From DATEMK01 sp035275625 (GTDB lineage: Bacteria; Bacteroidota; Bacteroidia; AKYH767-A; OLB10): 12,607 nt of DNA. How positions within the stretch are numbered: the first letter of the stretch is position 1; every line of letters starts with the position of its first letter. Of this stretch, positions 1 to 6,370 are shown in pieces. The stretch spans positions 1 through 12,607 of the forward strand of contig DATEMK010000082.1 in assembly GCA_035275625.1 (NCBI GenBank), given 5' to 3'. The notes under the pieces were generated by a model. That model was given only the letters and a program-made list of their open reading frames with translations, ran no database searches and was not told the origin of the DNA. The translations under genes and the position numbers were made by a program.

Positions 1-324
1 TATCACAGCAAACCGGGTTTTGAAGGAGGCCAGATGCCTTTGCAGAGAAGAGTTCCGAAATTCGGATTCAAGAATTTTAACCGGGTGGAATACACCGGTG
101 TCAACTTAGATACCTTGCAGAAGCTTGCCGACAAACATAATATTTCAGATTTTGACCATAAAGTATTTATAGAAAAAGGACTTGCATCAAAAAAAACGCT
201 TGTTAAAATTTTAGGAAGAGGCGAACTGAAAACAAAAATAAATGTTAAAGCAAATGCCTTTTCAGCATCTGCAAAAACAGCCATCGAGTCACTTGGAGGG
301 ACTACAGAAGCAGCTGCTAAATGA
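1..324 (+). CDS. rplO: Large ribosomal subunit protein uL15 (L15), 5'-truncated
   Basis: This is the C-terminal 107 residues of ribosomal protein L15, which binds 23S rRNA late in assembly of the large subunit. The frame is open from base 1 and the gene starts upstream of the window, so the first in-frame ATG (position 34) is internal. The conserved L15 block SKPGFEGGQMPLQRRVPKFG is directly visible at the start, followed by the usual region ending in a short Ala-rich tail. About the first 40 residues are missing, judging from a family length near 145-150. The TGA stop overlaps the secY ATG by four bases (ATGA), the standard tight coupling of rplO and secY in the spc operon. Identification is secure from motif and context. 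Confidence 0.97.
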   Translation, partial: YHSKPGFEGGQMPLQRRVPKFGFKNFNRVEYTGVNLDTLQKLADKHNISDFDHKVFIEKGLASKKTLVKILGRGELKTKINVKANAFSASAKTAIESLGGTTEAAAK

Positions 325-1685
325 AAAACCTGATAAACACTATTCGTAATATTTTTAAGATTGATGATCTGAAAACGAGGATCCTCAATACTCTTATGTT
401 TATCCTGATGTACCGGCTTATATCGCATGTGGTGCTTCCGGGAGTGGATCATACGCAGCTTGCTGCCTTGCAAAATCAAACTGCAGGAGGTATTCTCAGC
501 CTGCTTGATATGTTTGCAGGCGGGGCATTTTCACAGGCATCCATTGTTGCATTGGGAATTATGCCATACATTTCTGCTTCCATCGTAGTGCAGTTGCTCG
601 GTATTGCAGTTCCTTATTTCCAGCGGATGCAGAAAGAAGGCGAAAGCGGAAGAAAAAAATTAAACCAGTTTACACGTTATCTCACAGTACTGGTTGTGTT
701 AGGCCAGGCTCCCGGTTATCTCGTTAACCTCAGATCGCAGGTGCCGAATGCAATAATTTGTTACACCCATCCTGAACTGGTTTCTGTTTCCATGTTCTGG
801 ATGACTTCAATTTTACTGATGGTTGCCGGAACATTATTCATTATGTGGCTTGGTGAACGGATTACGGAAAAGGGAATTGGAAACGGAATCTCTTTGTTAA
901 TCATGATTGGAATTATAGCAAGATTGCCATTTGCAGTGAAAGACGAATTTAATTCAAGGTTAAATGAAGCAGGAGGGGGCATGGTAGTCTTTATGCTTGA
1001 AATTGTTGCATTGTTTGCAGTCATCATGACGGTAATTTTACTTGTGCAGGGAACACGAAAAATTCCCGTGCAGTTTGCAAAGAAAATTGTAGGCAATAAA
1101 CAATATGGCGGAGTACGCCAGTACATTCCATTAAAAGTAAATGCAGCAGGTGTAATGCCCATTGTATTTGCCCAGGCAATTATGTTCATACCTGCAACGG
1201 TGGCGCAGTTCTTTCCCGAATCAGCTTCATGGCAGGGCTTCGCATCGCAGTTCACCGACTTCCATTCATTCTGGTACAATTTCACTTTTGCCATATTGAT
1301 AATTCTGTTTACTTATTTCTATACGGCAATTTCAGTGAATCCAAACCAGATGGCAGAAGATATGAAAAAGAATGGCGGATTTATTCCAGGTGTAAAACCC
1401 GGAAAACAAACTGCCGGATTTATTGACGATGTTATGTCAAAAATTACATTGCCGGGTTCATTGTTTCTCGCTTTAGTTGCAATAATGCCAACATTTGCGA
1501 AAATAATTGGCGTGAGCAGCAACTTCGCATCCTTCTATGGAGGAACATCCCTGCTGATTATGATTGGTGTGGTGTTAGATACATTGCAGCAGATAGAAAG
1601 TCATTTGTTAATGCGTCATTACGATGGATTGATGAAGAGCGGACGTATTAAAGGAAGAACAGCAGTAGCGGGAGCAGCCATATAA
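321..1685 (+). CDS. secY: Preprotein translocase subunit SecY
   Basis: SecY is the pore-forming core of the SecYEG translocon in the inner membrane; it moves unfolded proteins out with SecA and inserts membrane proteins with the ribosome. The 454-residue protein has about ten hydrophobic segments. Visible landmarks are the plug/TM2a region (GGILSLLDMFAGGAF, about 57-70), the first family signature around YISASIVVQLLG (83-94), the second around GIGNGISLLI (185-194), cytosolic loop C4 (QGTRKIPVQFAKK, 243-255) and cytosolic loop C5 (GGFIPGVKPGKQTA, 352-365). Loop C5 has Lys359 where E. coli has the functionally important Arg357. The ATG lies inside the rplO stop (ATGA), implying translational coupling. 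The length matches Bacteroidota SecY, slightly longer than the E. coli protein. Confidence 0.98.
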   Translation: MKNLINTIRNIFKIDDLKTRILNTLMFILMYRLISHVVLPGVDHTQLAALQNQTAGGILSLLDMFAGGAFSQASIVALGIMPYISASIVVQLLGIAVPYFQRMQKEGESGRKKLNQFTRYLTVLVVLGQAPGYLVNLRSQVPNAIICYTHPELVSVSMFWMTSILLMVAGTLFIMWLGERITEKGIGNGISLLIMIGIIARLPFAVKDEFNSRLNEAGGGMVVFMLEIVALFAVIMTVILLVQGTRKIPVQFAKKIVGNKQYGGVRQYIPLKVNAAGVMPIVFAQAIMFIPATVAQFFPESASWQGFASQFTDFHSFWYNFTFAILIILFTYFYTAISVNPNQMAEDMKKNGGFIPGVKPGKQTAGFIDDVMSKITLPGSLFLALVAIMPTFAKIIGVSSNFASFYGGTSLLIMIGVVLDTLQQIESHLLMRHYDGLMKSGRIKGRTAVAGAAI

Positions 1686-1709
1686 TTTTCTTTCTGAGAA
1701 ACATAAGGA

Positions 1710-1727
1710 ATGAAAAGCAGCGCGTGA
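1710..1727 (+). other. Five-codon mini-ORF overlapping the map start
   Basis: ATG-AAA-AGC-AGC-GCG-TGA lies just upstream of map, and its TGA overlaps the GTG start of map as GTGA. An AAGGA at 1705-1709 abuts this ATG and ends 14 nt before the GTG, further than normal ribosome-binding-site spacing for map itself. The arrangement could couple translation into map through termination-reinitiation, or it may be fortuitous. No function is known to me. Confidence 0.3.
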
Positions 1728-2533
1728 AACTCATTTATAAGACGAAAGAAGAGATTGAGTTAATAAGAATAAGTTCTTTACTTGTTGGAAATACATTAGC
1801 GGAAGTAGCAAAGTACATTAAGCCCGGAATAACAACAGCTGCGCTTGATAAAGTTGCCGAAGAATACATCCGGTCCGAAGGGTCCATACCCGCATTTAAA
1901 GGATACAGGGGATTTCCTGCTTCCTTATGCACTTCAGTCAATGCAGAAGTGGTTCATGGAATTCCCGGAAACAGGGAACTGAAAGAAGGAGATATAATTT
2001 CTGTAGATTGTGGGATTATTAAAAACGGTTGGTTCGGAGATTCGGCTTACACATTTGCTGTCGGAGAAATTGATGAGGCCATTGTAAAATTAATGCGCGT
2101 TACAAAAGAATGCCTTTACAAAGCAATTGAAGTTTGTAAAGAAGGGAACAGGATAGGCGATATAAGCTGGGCAATACAGGAACATGCAGAAAAAAATGGT
2201 TTTGGTGTGGTAAGAGAATTAGTCGGTCATGGCGTAGGAAAATATTTACATGAAAAACCTGAAGTGCCCAATTTCGGAAAGCGGGGTTCAGGCATGGTGC
2301 TTCAAAATGGGTTGGTCATTGCCATTGAACCCATGATTAATATGGGAAAGAAAAATGTGAAAACATTAAGTGACAGGTGGACGGTAGTTGCCGCAGATAA
2401 TTTACCTTCTGCACATTTTGAGCATACAGTTACAGTGAGTGGAATGAAAGCAGATGTACTTTCCTCATTCGAAAAAATTGAAGAAGAAGAAAGAAAAAAT
2501 ATAAACTTAACATTGAGTTCGCAGCTTATCTGA
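1724..2533 (+). CDS. map: Type I methionine aminopeptidase
   Basis: This cytosolic dinuclear-metal peptidase removes the initiator Met from new proteins after deformylation. The product has 269 residues, a little longer than usual because of an acidic/basic C-terminal tail (about 248-269). All expected active-site residues of the pita-bread fold are present: His79, metal ligands Asp95 and Asp106 (VDCG...GWFGDSAYTF), His169 (VGHGVG), Glu202 (IEPMIN) and Glu233 (HFEHTV). The start is GTG: the nearest upstream ATG (1710) is in another frame, and the encoded start MKLIYKTKEEIELIR aligns with typical Bacteroidota MetAP N termini. A five-codon ORF ends in a GTGA overlap with this start. Placement between secY and infA is the classical operon order. 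Confidence 0.96.
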   Translation: MKLIYKTKEEIELIRISSLLVGNTLAEVAKYIKPGITTAALDKVAEEYIRSEGSIPAFKGYRGFPASLCTSVNAEVVHGIPGNRELKEGDIISVDCGIIKNGWFGDSAYTFAVGEIDEAIVKLMRVTKECLYKAIEVCKEGNRIGDISWAIQEHAEKNGFGVVRELVGHGVGKYLHEKPEVPNFGKRGSGMVLQNGLVIAIEPMINMGKKNVKTLSDRWTVVAADNLPSAHFEHTVTVSGMKADVLSSFEKIEEEERKNINLTLSSQLI

Positions 2534-2752
2534 ATGCCTAAGCAGGGTGCAATAGAACAGGACGGAACGATCATTGAGGCATTGTCCAATGCTATGTTCA
2601 GAGTGGAGTTGGAAAACGGGCATGAAATCATTGCCCACATTTCGGGAAAGATGCGGATGAATTACATAAAAATATTACCCGGTGACAAAGTGAAAATTGA
2701 AATGTCGCCTTATGATTTGACAAAGGGAAGAATAACATATAGATACAAATAG
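2534..2752 (+). CDS. infA: Translation initiation factor IF-1
   Basis: IF-1 binds the 30S A site during initiation and works with IF-2 and IF-3. The protein is exactly 72 residues, the canonical length, and is a single OB-fold (S1-like) domain with the expected pattern: KQGAIEQDGTIIEAL near the N terminus, MFRVELENGHEIIAHISGKMR in the centre and a PGDKVKIEMSPYDLTKGRITYRYK C terminus. Its ATG directly follows the map stop (TGAATG, no spacer), so the two genes are almost certainly translationally coupled. The stop codon is followed at once by a long repeat hairpin. Confidence 0.98.
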   Translation: MPKQGAIEQDGTIIEALSNAMFRVELENGHEIIAHISGKMRMNYIKILPGDKVKIEMSPYDLTKGRITYRYK

Positions 2753-2828
2753 AATTTGAAAATTTGAAGATTTGAAAATCCGGTAACAAGCCATTTTCAA
2801 ATCTTCAAATTTTCAAATCTTCAAATTC
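2752..2828. repeat. Octamer-repeat hairpin with 26-bp perfect stem between infA and rpmJ
   Basis: Positions 2754-2779 and 2793-2818 are perfect reverse complements (26 bp), separated by a 13-nt loop (CCGGTAACAAGCC). Both arms are built of 8-nt units: ATTTGAAA/ATTTGAAG on the left and CAAATCTT/CAAATTTT on the right. The right arm carries one extra octamer, after which the outermost bases pair again. The structure fills nearly the whole 83-nt gap and starts on the last base of the infA stop. It is A/T-rich and has no downstream T-run, so it is not a standard intrinsic terminator. It could act as an mRNA stability or processing element, or be a decayed repeat insertion. Confidence 0.9.
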
Positions 2829-2835
2829 AAAGAAG

Positions 2836-2952
2836 ATGAAAGTAAAACCATCCATAAAGAAAAGAAGCGTTGATTGCAAAATCGTGAGACGCAAAGGAAG
2901 ATTGTATGTCATCAACAAAAAAAATCCGCGTTTCAAACAGCGCCAGGGATAA
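2836..2952 (+). CDS. rpmJ: Large ribosomal subunit protein bL36 (L36), zinc-less form
   Basis: This 38-codon gene encodes MKVKPSIKKRSVDCKIVRR, then RKGRLYVINKKNPRFKQRQG-type sequence at the C terminus, unmistakably L36, the smallest 50S protein, which binds 23S rRNA. Only one cysteine (Cys14) remains of the four Cys/His zinc ligands of the C+ form, so this is the C- type that folds without zinc, as is common in Bacteroidota. It lies between infA and rpsM, the conserved position. The upstream sequence AAAGAAG is only weakly Shine-Dalgarno-like. No second, C+ copy is in the window. Confidence 0.96.
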   Translation: MKVKPSIKKRSVDCKIVRRKGRLYVINKKNPRFKQRQG

Positions 2953-2957
2953 AGTTA

Positions 2958-2985
2958 AATTAAAAATTAAAAATTAATAATTAAA
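2958..2985. repeat. Heptamer tandem repeat AATTAAA/AATTAAT (4 units)
   Basis: AATT recurs at 2958, 2965, 2972 and 2979, exactly every 7 nt, giving the units AATTAAA, AATTAAA, AATTAAT and AATTAAA just after the rpmJ stop. The following stretch (2986-3011) is looser A/T-rich sequence of the same flavour. It is the first of two adjacent heptad arrays in the rpmJ-rpsM gap. Confidence 0.8.
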
Positions 2986-3011
2986 AGATTAAGATTTAAG
3001 AGAATAAAAAT

Positions 3012-3060
3012 CGTAAATCCTAAATCGTAAATCCTAAATCGTAAATCCTAAATCGTAAAT
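3012..3060. repeat. Seven-unit alternating heptamer array CGTAAAT/CCTAAAT before rpsM
   Basis: Seven perfect heptamers alternate CGTAAAT and CCTAAAT (four and three copies). This is equivalent to 3.5 copies of a 14-mer with no mismatches. The array ends four bases before the rpsM ATG, so it forms the whole translation-initiation leader of S13 and leaves no Shine-Dalgarno site. It occupies the place where E. coli has the S4-binding alpha-operon leader, but shows no obvious pseudoknot. Confidence 0.95.
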
Positions 3061-3064
3061 AAAA

Positions 3065-3442
3065 ATGGCTCGTTTAGCAGGTATTGATTTACCAAAACAT
3101 AAAAGAGGAGAAATAGGCCTCACTTACATCTACGGAATTGGCCGCAGCACGGCCCAGCAAATTCTTACCGAAGCGGGTATTGACTGGAACAAAAAAGTAG
3201 AAGAATGGGATGATAATGAATTGAACAAAATCCGCAGCATCATTACAGAGGATTTGAAAGTAGAAGGAGCATTGCGTTCGGAAGTTCAGCTGAAAATAAA
3301 ACGTTTGATGGACATCGGATGCTACCGGGGAATTCGCCATCGTGTGGGTTTGCCTGTAAGAGGACAAAGAACAAAAAACAATTCCAGAACCCGTAAAGGA
3401 AAGAGAAAGACAATTGCAAACAAGAAAAAAGTAACTAAATAA
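3065..3442 (+). CDS. rpsM: Small ribosomal subunit protein uS13 (S13)
   Basis: S13 sits in the head of the 30S subunit and contacts the P-site tRNA and the 50S subunit through intersubunit bridges. The 125-residue product shows the helix-two-turn-helix region with GIGRSTAQQIL (24-34), the conserved IGCYRGIRHRVGLPVRGQRT (84-103) and the basic tail NNSRTRKGKRK (105-115) that reaches the P-site tRNA, with a further Lys-rich extension to 125. The ATG is preceded by TAAAA after a heptamer repeat array. rpsK follows after only 6 nt. Confidence 0.98.
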   Translation: MARLAGIDLPKHKRGEIGLTYIYGIGRSTAQQILTEAGIDWNKKVEEWDDNELNKIRSIITEDLKVEGALRSEVQLKIKRLMDIGCYRGIRHRVGLPVRGQRTKNNSRTRKGKRKTIANKKKVTK

Positions 3443-3448
3443 ACAAGA

Positions 3449-3865
3449 ATGGCAAAACAACAGCAACAGGCTACAACACCAACCACAACAAAATCTGCCA
3501 AAAAACGGGTTGTTAAAGTTGATGCAATTGGTGAAGCGCATATCAATGCTTCATTTAACAACATTATCATCAGCCTCACCAATTCATCCGGGCAGGTTAT
3601 TTCGTGGGCATCTGCCGGAAAGATGGGGTTCAAAGGTTCAAAGAAAAATACTCCGTATGCAGCGCTGATGGCAGCAACGGATTGTGCTAAAGTTGCATTT
3701 GACCTTGGATTAAGAAAAGTAAAAGTGTATGTAAAAGGTCCGGGATCAGGACGTGAATCTGCAATCAGAACTTTACATGGTGCAGGAATTGAAGTAACTG
3801 AAATTGTTGACATCACACCAATACCACATAACGGCTGCAGGCCCCCGAAAAGAAGAAGGATTTAG
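3449..3865 (+). CDS. rpsK: Small ribosomal subunit protein uS11 (S11)
   Basis: S11 forms part of the 30S platform, beside the mRNA exit region. The 138-residue protein begins with a low-complexity Gln/Thr extension (residues 4-14) absent from E. coli, then the core from about residue 20 (RVVKVDAIGEAHINASFNN). The C-terminal signature is intact: GPGSGRESAIR (97-107), ITPIPHNGC (122-130) and CRPPKRRRI (130-138). Asn128 is the equivalent of E. coli Asn119, which is known to be converted to isoaspartate. The gene follows rpsM by 6 nt and is presumably co-translated. Confidence 0.98.
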   Translation: MAKQQQQATTPTTTKSAKKRVVKVDAIGEAHINASFNNIIISLTNSSGQVISWASAGKMGFKGSKKNTPYAALMAATDCAKVAFDLGLRKVKVYVKGPGSGRESAIRTLHGAGIEVTEIVDITPIPHNGCRPPKRRRI

Positions 3866-3917
3866 TAGCAGTAGCAGTTCGCAACCAGGAGTAAACAAAA
3901 TACAATAAATAAAAAAT

Positions 3918-3945
3918 CGTACATCGTAAATTATAAATCGTACAT
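3918..3945. repeat. Degenerate heptamer array before rpsD
   Basis: Four consecutive heptamers, CGTACAT, CGTAAAT, TATAAAT and CGTACAT, are followed by TTAAAAA and the rpsD ATG. The unit is closely related to the array before rpsM (shared CGTAAAT, same 7-nt phase). The remainder of the 87-nt rpsK-rpsD gap is ordinary A-rich sequence. Confidence 0.85.
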
Positions 3946-3952
3946 TTAAAAA

Positions 3953-4558
3953 ATGGCAAGATATACCGGTCCGAAAACAAGAATTGCAAGAAAGTTCAGG
4001 GAAGCTATTTATGGCCCTGATAAATATTTTGAAAAAAGAAATTACCCTCCGGGACAGCATGGCGTTTCAAAGAAAAGATCAAAGCTCTCTGAATATGCAA
4101 CACAGTTAGCTGAGAAACAAAAAGTGAAATACACGTATGGCATTCTTGAGCGCCAGTTTGCAAAGATATTTGACAGGGCATCGCGCAAAGCAGGCATTAC
4201 CGGAACTAATTTGCTTCAATTAATTGAATCAAGATTAGACAATGTAGTCTATCGTTTGGGTATTGCTCCTTCAAGAACTTCGGCACGCCAGTTAGTTTCA
4301 CATAAGCATATTACAGTAAATGGCAAGGTCGTAAATATTTCTTCCTACACATTGAAGCCGGGCGATCTTGTTGCAGTGCGTGAACGTTCAAAATCACTTG
4401 AAACAATTTCAGAAGCGCTGAAATCAAGATCGGGAAAGTATGCGTGGTTAGAATGGGATGGCGCCATGATGACAGGCAAATTCATTAACCCGCCTGCACG
4501 TGAAGAGATCACCGAGAATATCCGTGAACAGTTAATTGTCGAGTTATACTCTAAATAA
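3953..4558 (+). CDS. rpsD: Small ribosomal subunit protein uS4 (S4)
   Basis: S4 is a primary 16S rRNA binder that nucleates assembly of the 30S body; in E. coli it also represses its own operon. The 201-residue product has the N-terminal domain (MARYTGPKTRIARKF, NYPPGQHG at about 31-38, YGILERQFAKIF at 62-73) and an S4 RNA-binding domain around residues 92-155 (ESRLDNVVYRLG, SARQLVSHKHITVNGK, PGDLVAVRE). There are no cysteines, so the N-terminal zinc site of some S4 proteins is absent. A-rich sequence precedes the ATG without a Shine-Dalgarno site. Whether S4 autoregulates here is not visible. Confidence 0.98.
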   Translation: MARYTGPKTRIARKFREAIYGPDKYFEKRNYPPGQHGVSKKRSKLSEYATQLAEKQKVKYTYGILERQFAKIFDRASRKAGITGTNLLQLIESRLDNVVYRLGIAPSRTSARQLVSHKHITVNGKVVNISSYTLKPGDLVAVRERSKSLETISEALKSRSGKYAWLEWDGAMMTGKFINPPAREEITENIREQLIVELYSK

Positions 4559-4578
4559 AATAATTTCAAGTTAACACT

Positions 4579-4627
4579 ATTCGTAAATTCGTATAGATTC
4601 GTTATTCGTACTAAATAAATCGTAAAT
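4579..4627. repeat. Degenerate ATTCGTA/CGTAAAT repeat before rpoA
   Basis: ATTCGT recurs at 4579, 4587, 4597 and 4604 (irregular spacing of 8, 10 and 7 nt). CGTAAAT, the heptamer seen before rpsM and rpsD, occurs at 4582-4588 and 4621-4627. The stretch fills most of the 82-nt rpsD-rpoA gap and is followed by an A-rich run up to the rpoA ATG. Confidence 0.75.
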
Positions 4628-4640
4628 CAAAAATAAAAAA

Positions 4641-5633
4641 ATGGCAATATTAGATTTTCAAAGACCGGACAAAGTAATCATGATTCAGGCGAACGAGCAT
4701 TTCGGGCAATTCGAATTCCGTCCGTTGGAGCCCGGTTATGGAATTACAATAGGTAATGCGCTTCGGAGAATCCTTCTCAATTCATTGGAAGGACATGCAA
4801 TTACCAATATAAAAATCGGGGGAATTGATCATGAGTTTTCCACCATTAAGGGAGTAGTGGAAGATGTTACCGAAATTATTCTGAATTTAAAACAAGTTCG
4901 TTTCAAAAAACAAATTGAGACGGAGAATTCCGAAAAAGTAAGTGTTACGATCAATGGAAAGTCCCAGTTTACCGCTGCTGACATTTCCAAGCACACTACC
5001 GTTTTCCAGGTGCTCAACCCTGACCTTGTTATCTGCAACATGGAAACTTCCGTTAAAATGCATATTGAACTGGTCATTGACAAGGGAAGAGGATATGTTC
5101 CTTCCGAAGAAAATAAAACCAACAGTCTTCCTGTAGGAACGATTCCTGTTGATTCTATTTTCACACCAATTCGGAATGTTAAATATACAGTGGAAAATTA
5201 TCGTGTGGAGCAAAAAACAGATTATGAAAAGCTCATCATGGATATTGCGACAGATGGTTCCATTCATCCCAAAGATGCTTTGAAAGAAGCCGCAGAAATT
5301 CTGATCCATCACTTCATGCTGTTCTCGGATGAGAAAATTACGCTCGAAACAAAACAGAAAACACCAACAGAAGAATTTGATGAAAGCTCGCTTCACATGC
5401 GCCAGTTGCTGAAAACAAAATTGGTGGATATGGATCTTTCAGTCCGCGCATTGAATTGCCTCAAAGCCGCTGATGTGGAAACACTCGGTGACCTTGTTTC
5501 TTATTCAAAAAGCGACCTGTTAAAATTCAGGAACTTCGGAAAGAAATCATTGACAGAATTGGAAGAGTTGGTTCGTAGCAAAAATCTTTCTTTCGGAATG
5601 AATCTTTCAAAATACAAATTGGATAAGGATTAA
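4641..5633 (+). CDS. rpoA: DNA-directed RNA polymerase subunit alpha
   Basis: The alpha subunit dimerises to scaffold assembly of beta and beta-prime, and contacts promoter DNA and activators through its C-terminal domain. The protein has 330 residues, the normal length. The N-terminal domain shows EPGYGITIGNALRRILLNSL (30-49), including the conserved LRR turn, and the insert domain lies about 55-175. After a linker (about 235-255) the C-terminal domain spans roughly 256-320 with LSVRALNCLKA and FRNFGKKSLTELEE. Arg269 and Asn272 correspond to E. coli DNA-contacting Arg265 and Asn268, so UP-element binding should be possible. Position between rpsD and rplQ is canonical. Confidence 0.98.
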   Translation: MAILDFQRPDKVIMIQANEHFGQFEFRPLEPGYGITIGNALRRILLNSLEGHAITNIKIGGIDHEFSTIKGVVEDVTEIILNLKQVRFKKQIETENSEKVSVTINGKSQFTAADISKHTTVFQVLNPDLVICNMETSVKMHIELVIDKGRGYVPSEENKTNSLPVGTIPVDSIFTPIRNVKYTVENYRVEQKTDYEKLIMDIATDGSIHPKDALKEAAEILIHHFMLFSDEKITLETKQKTPTEEFDESSLHMRQLLKTKLVDMDLSVRALNCLKAADVETLGDLVSYSKSDLLKFRNFGKKSLTELEELVRSKNLSFGMNLSKYKLDKD

Positions 5634-5640
5634 AACAATA

Positions 5641-5695
5641 GTAGAAAGTAGAAAGTTCATTTCTCCGAATTCCAAACTAATAACTCCAGACTAAC
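5641..5695. repeat. Two small heptad repeats before rplQ
   Basis: GTAGAAA is repeated twice plus GT at 5641-5656. After a short gap, ACT recurs at 5676, 5683 and 5690 (units ACTAATA, ACTCCAG, ACTAACA), running directly into the rplQ ATG at 5696. Both have a 7-nt period but unrelated sequences. Confidence 0.7.
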
Positions 5696-6256
5696 ATGCG
5701 TCACGGTAAAAAAATAAATCACTTAAGCAGAACGGCAAGCCACAGGGGGGCATTAATGTCCAATATGGCTGCTTCTCTTATTTTGCATAAACGGATCAAC
5801 ACAACGGTTGCAAAAGCAAAAGCATTGCGTAAGTACGTGGAACCCTTGCTGACAAAAGCAAAAACAAATTCCACCCATTCACGGAGAATCGTTTTCAGCT
5901 ACCTGCAAAATAAATTTGCGGTAACGGAATTGTTCCGTGATGTGGCTGAAAAAATTGCTGATCGTCCGGGTGGCTATACACGGATTATCAGGACAGGATA
6001 TCGTCCCGGTGATGCTGCTGATATGTGTATGATGGAACTGGTGGATTACAACACCATCTACACAAAGGATGATAAAGCACCGGCTAAGAAAGCCAAAACA
6101 ACACGCAGGCGCGGAGGAAAGAAAACAAAAGCAGCAGCTGCAACAGACACGGCTGTTGAAACAACAGAGCCGGCAGCAGAAGCGAAGCCAAAGAAAACTT
6201 CTAAAAAGAAGAAAGCTGATTCGGGTGATGAAACAGCAAAACCCGCTGACGAATAA
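5696..6256 (+). CDS. rplQ: Large ribosomal subunit protein bL17 (L17) with extended tail
   Basis: L17 is a 50S protein located near the polypeptide exit tunnel. Residues 1-122 form the conserved core (MRHGKKINHLSRTASHR, LILHKRINTTVAKAKALRKYVEPL, GGYTRIIRTGYRPGDAADMCMMELV). Residues 123-186 are a low-complexity Lys/Ala/Thr/Glu tail (for example KKAKTTRRRGGKKTK and KPKKTSKKKK) absent from the ~127-residue E. coli protein but commonly seen in Bacteroidota; it ends acidic. The tail is probably disordered. The gene closes the alpha operon and is followed after 20 nt by an intrinsic terminator. Confidence 0.97.
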   Translation: MRHGKKINHLSRTASHRGALMSNMAASLILHKRINTTVAKAKALRKYVEPLLTKAKTNSTHSRRIVFSYLQNKFAVTELFRDVAEKIADRPGGYTRIIRTGYRPGDAADMCMMELVDYNTIYTKDDKAPAKKAKTTRRRGGKKTKAAAATDTAVETTEPAAEAKPKKTSKKKKADSGDETAKPADE

Positions 6257-6276
6257 TGAGAAAATTATTTCATAAC

Positions 6277-6313
6277 AAAAAGGATAAAGTTTTCAACTTT
6301 GTCCTTTTTTTTT
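6277..6313 (+). terminator. Rho-independent terminator of the ribosomal-protein operon
   Basis: AAAGGATAAAGTT (6279-6291) pairs with AACTTTGTCCTTT (6295-6307) around a 3-nt loop TTC, giving a 13-bp stem with one G-T wobble. Flanking A-T pairs extend it, and a T-tract follows to 6313. It is the strongest terminator-like structure in the window and sits 20 nt after the rplQ stop, so carA is either independently transcribed or reached by partial readthrough. Confidence 0.93.
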
Positions 6314-6370
6314 GAATAAAAATTTGTCAATTTGTAAAATAAAACCTGGAAGAAAAATTTTAATACAATT

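Noticed and set aside
3012..3060. Possible CRISPR-like array
   Set aside because: The units are 7 nt and contiguous with no spacers, so this is a simple tandem repeat.
3322..3816. Long antisense frame (164 aa) opposite rpsM/rpsK
   Set aside because: It is Cys/Phe-rich shadow translation of two confidently identified ribosomal genes, with no recognisable domain or promoter.
4887..5396. 169-aa antisense frame opposite rpoA
   Set aside because: It lies wholly inside rpoA and its Phe/Cys/Asn-rich composition is typical of reverse-strand noise.
6069..6275. 68-aa plus-strand frame overlapping the rplQ 3' end
   Set aside because: It is an alternate-frame reading of the Lys-rich L17 tail and has no independent start context.
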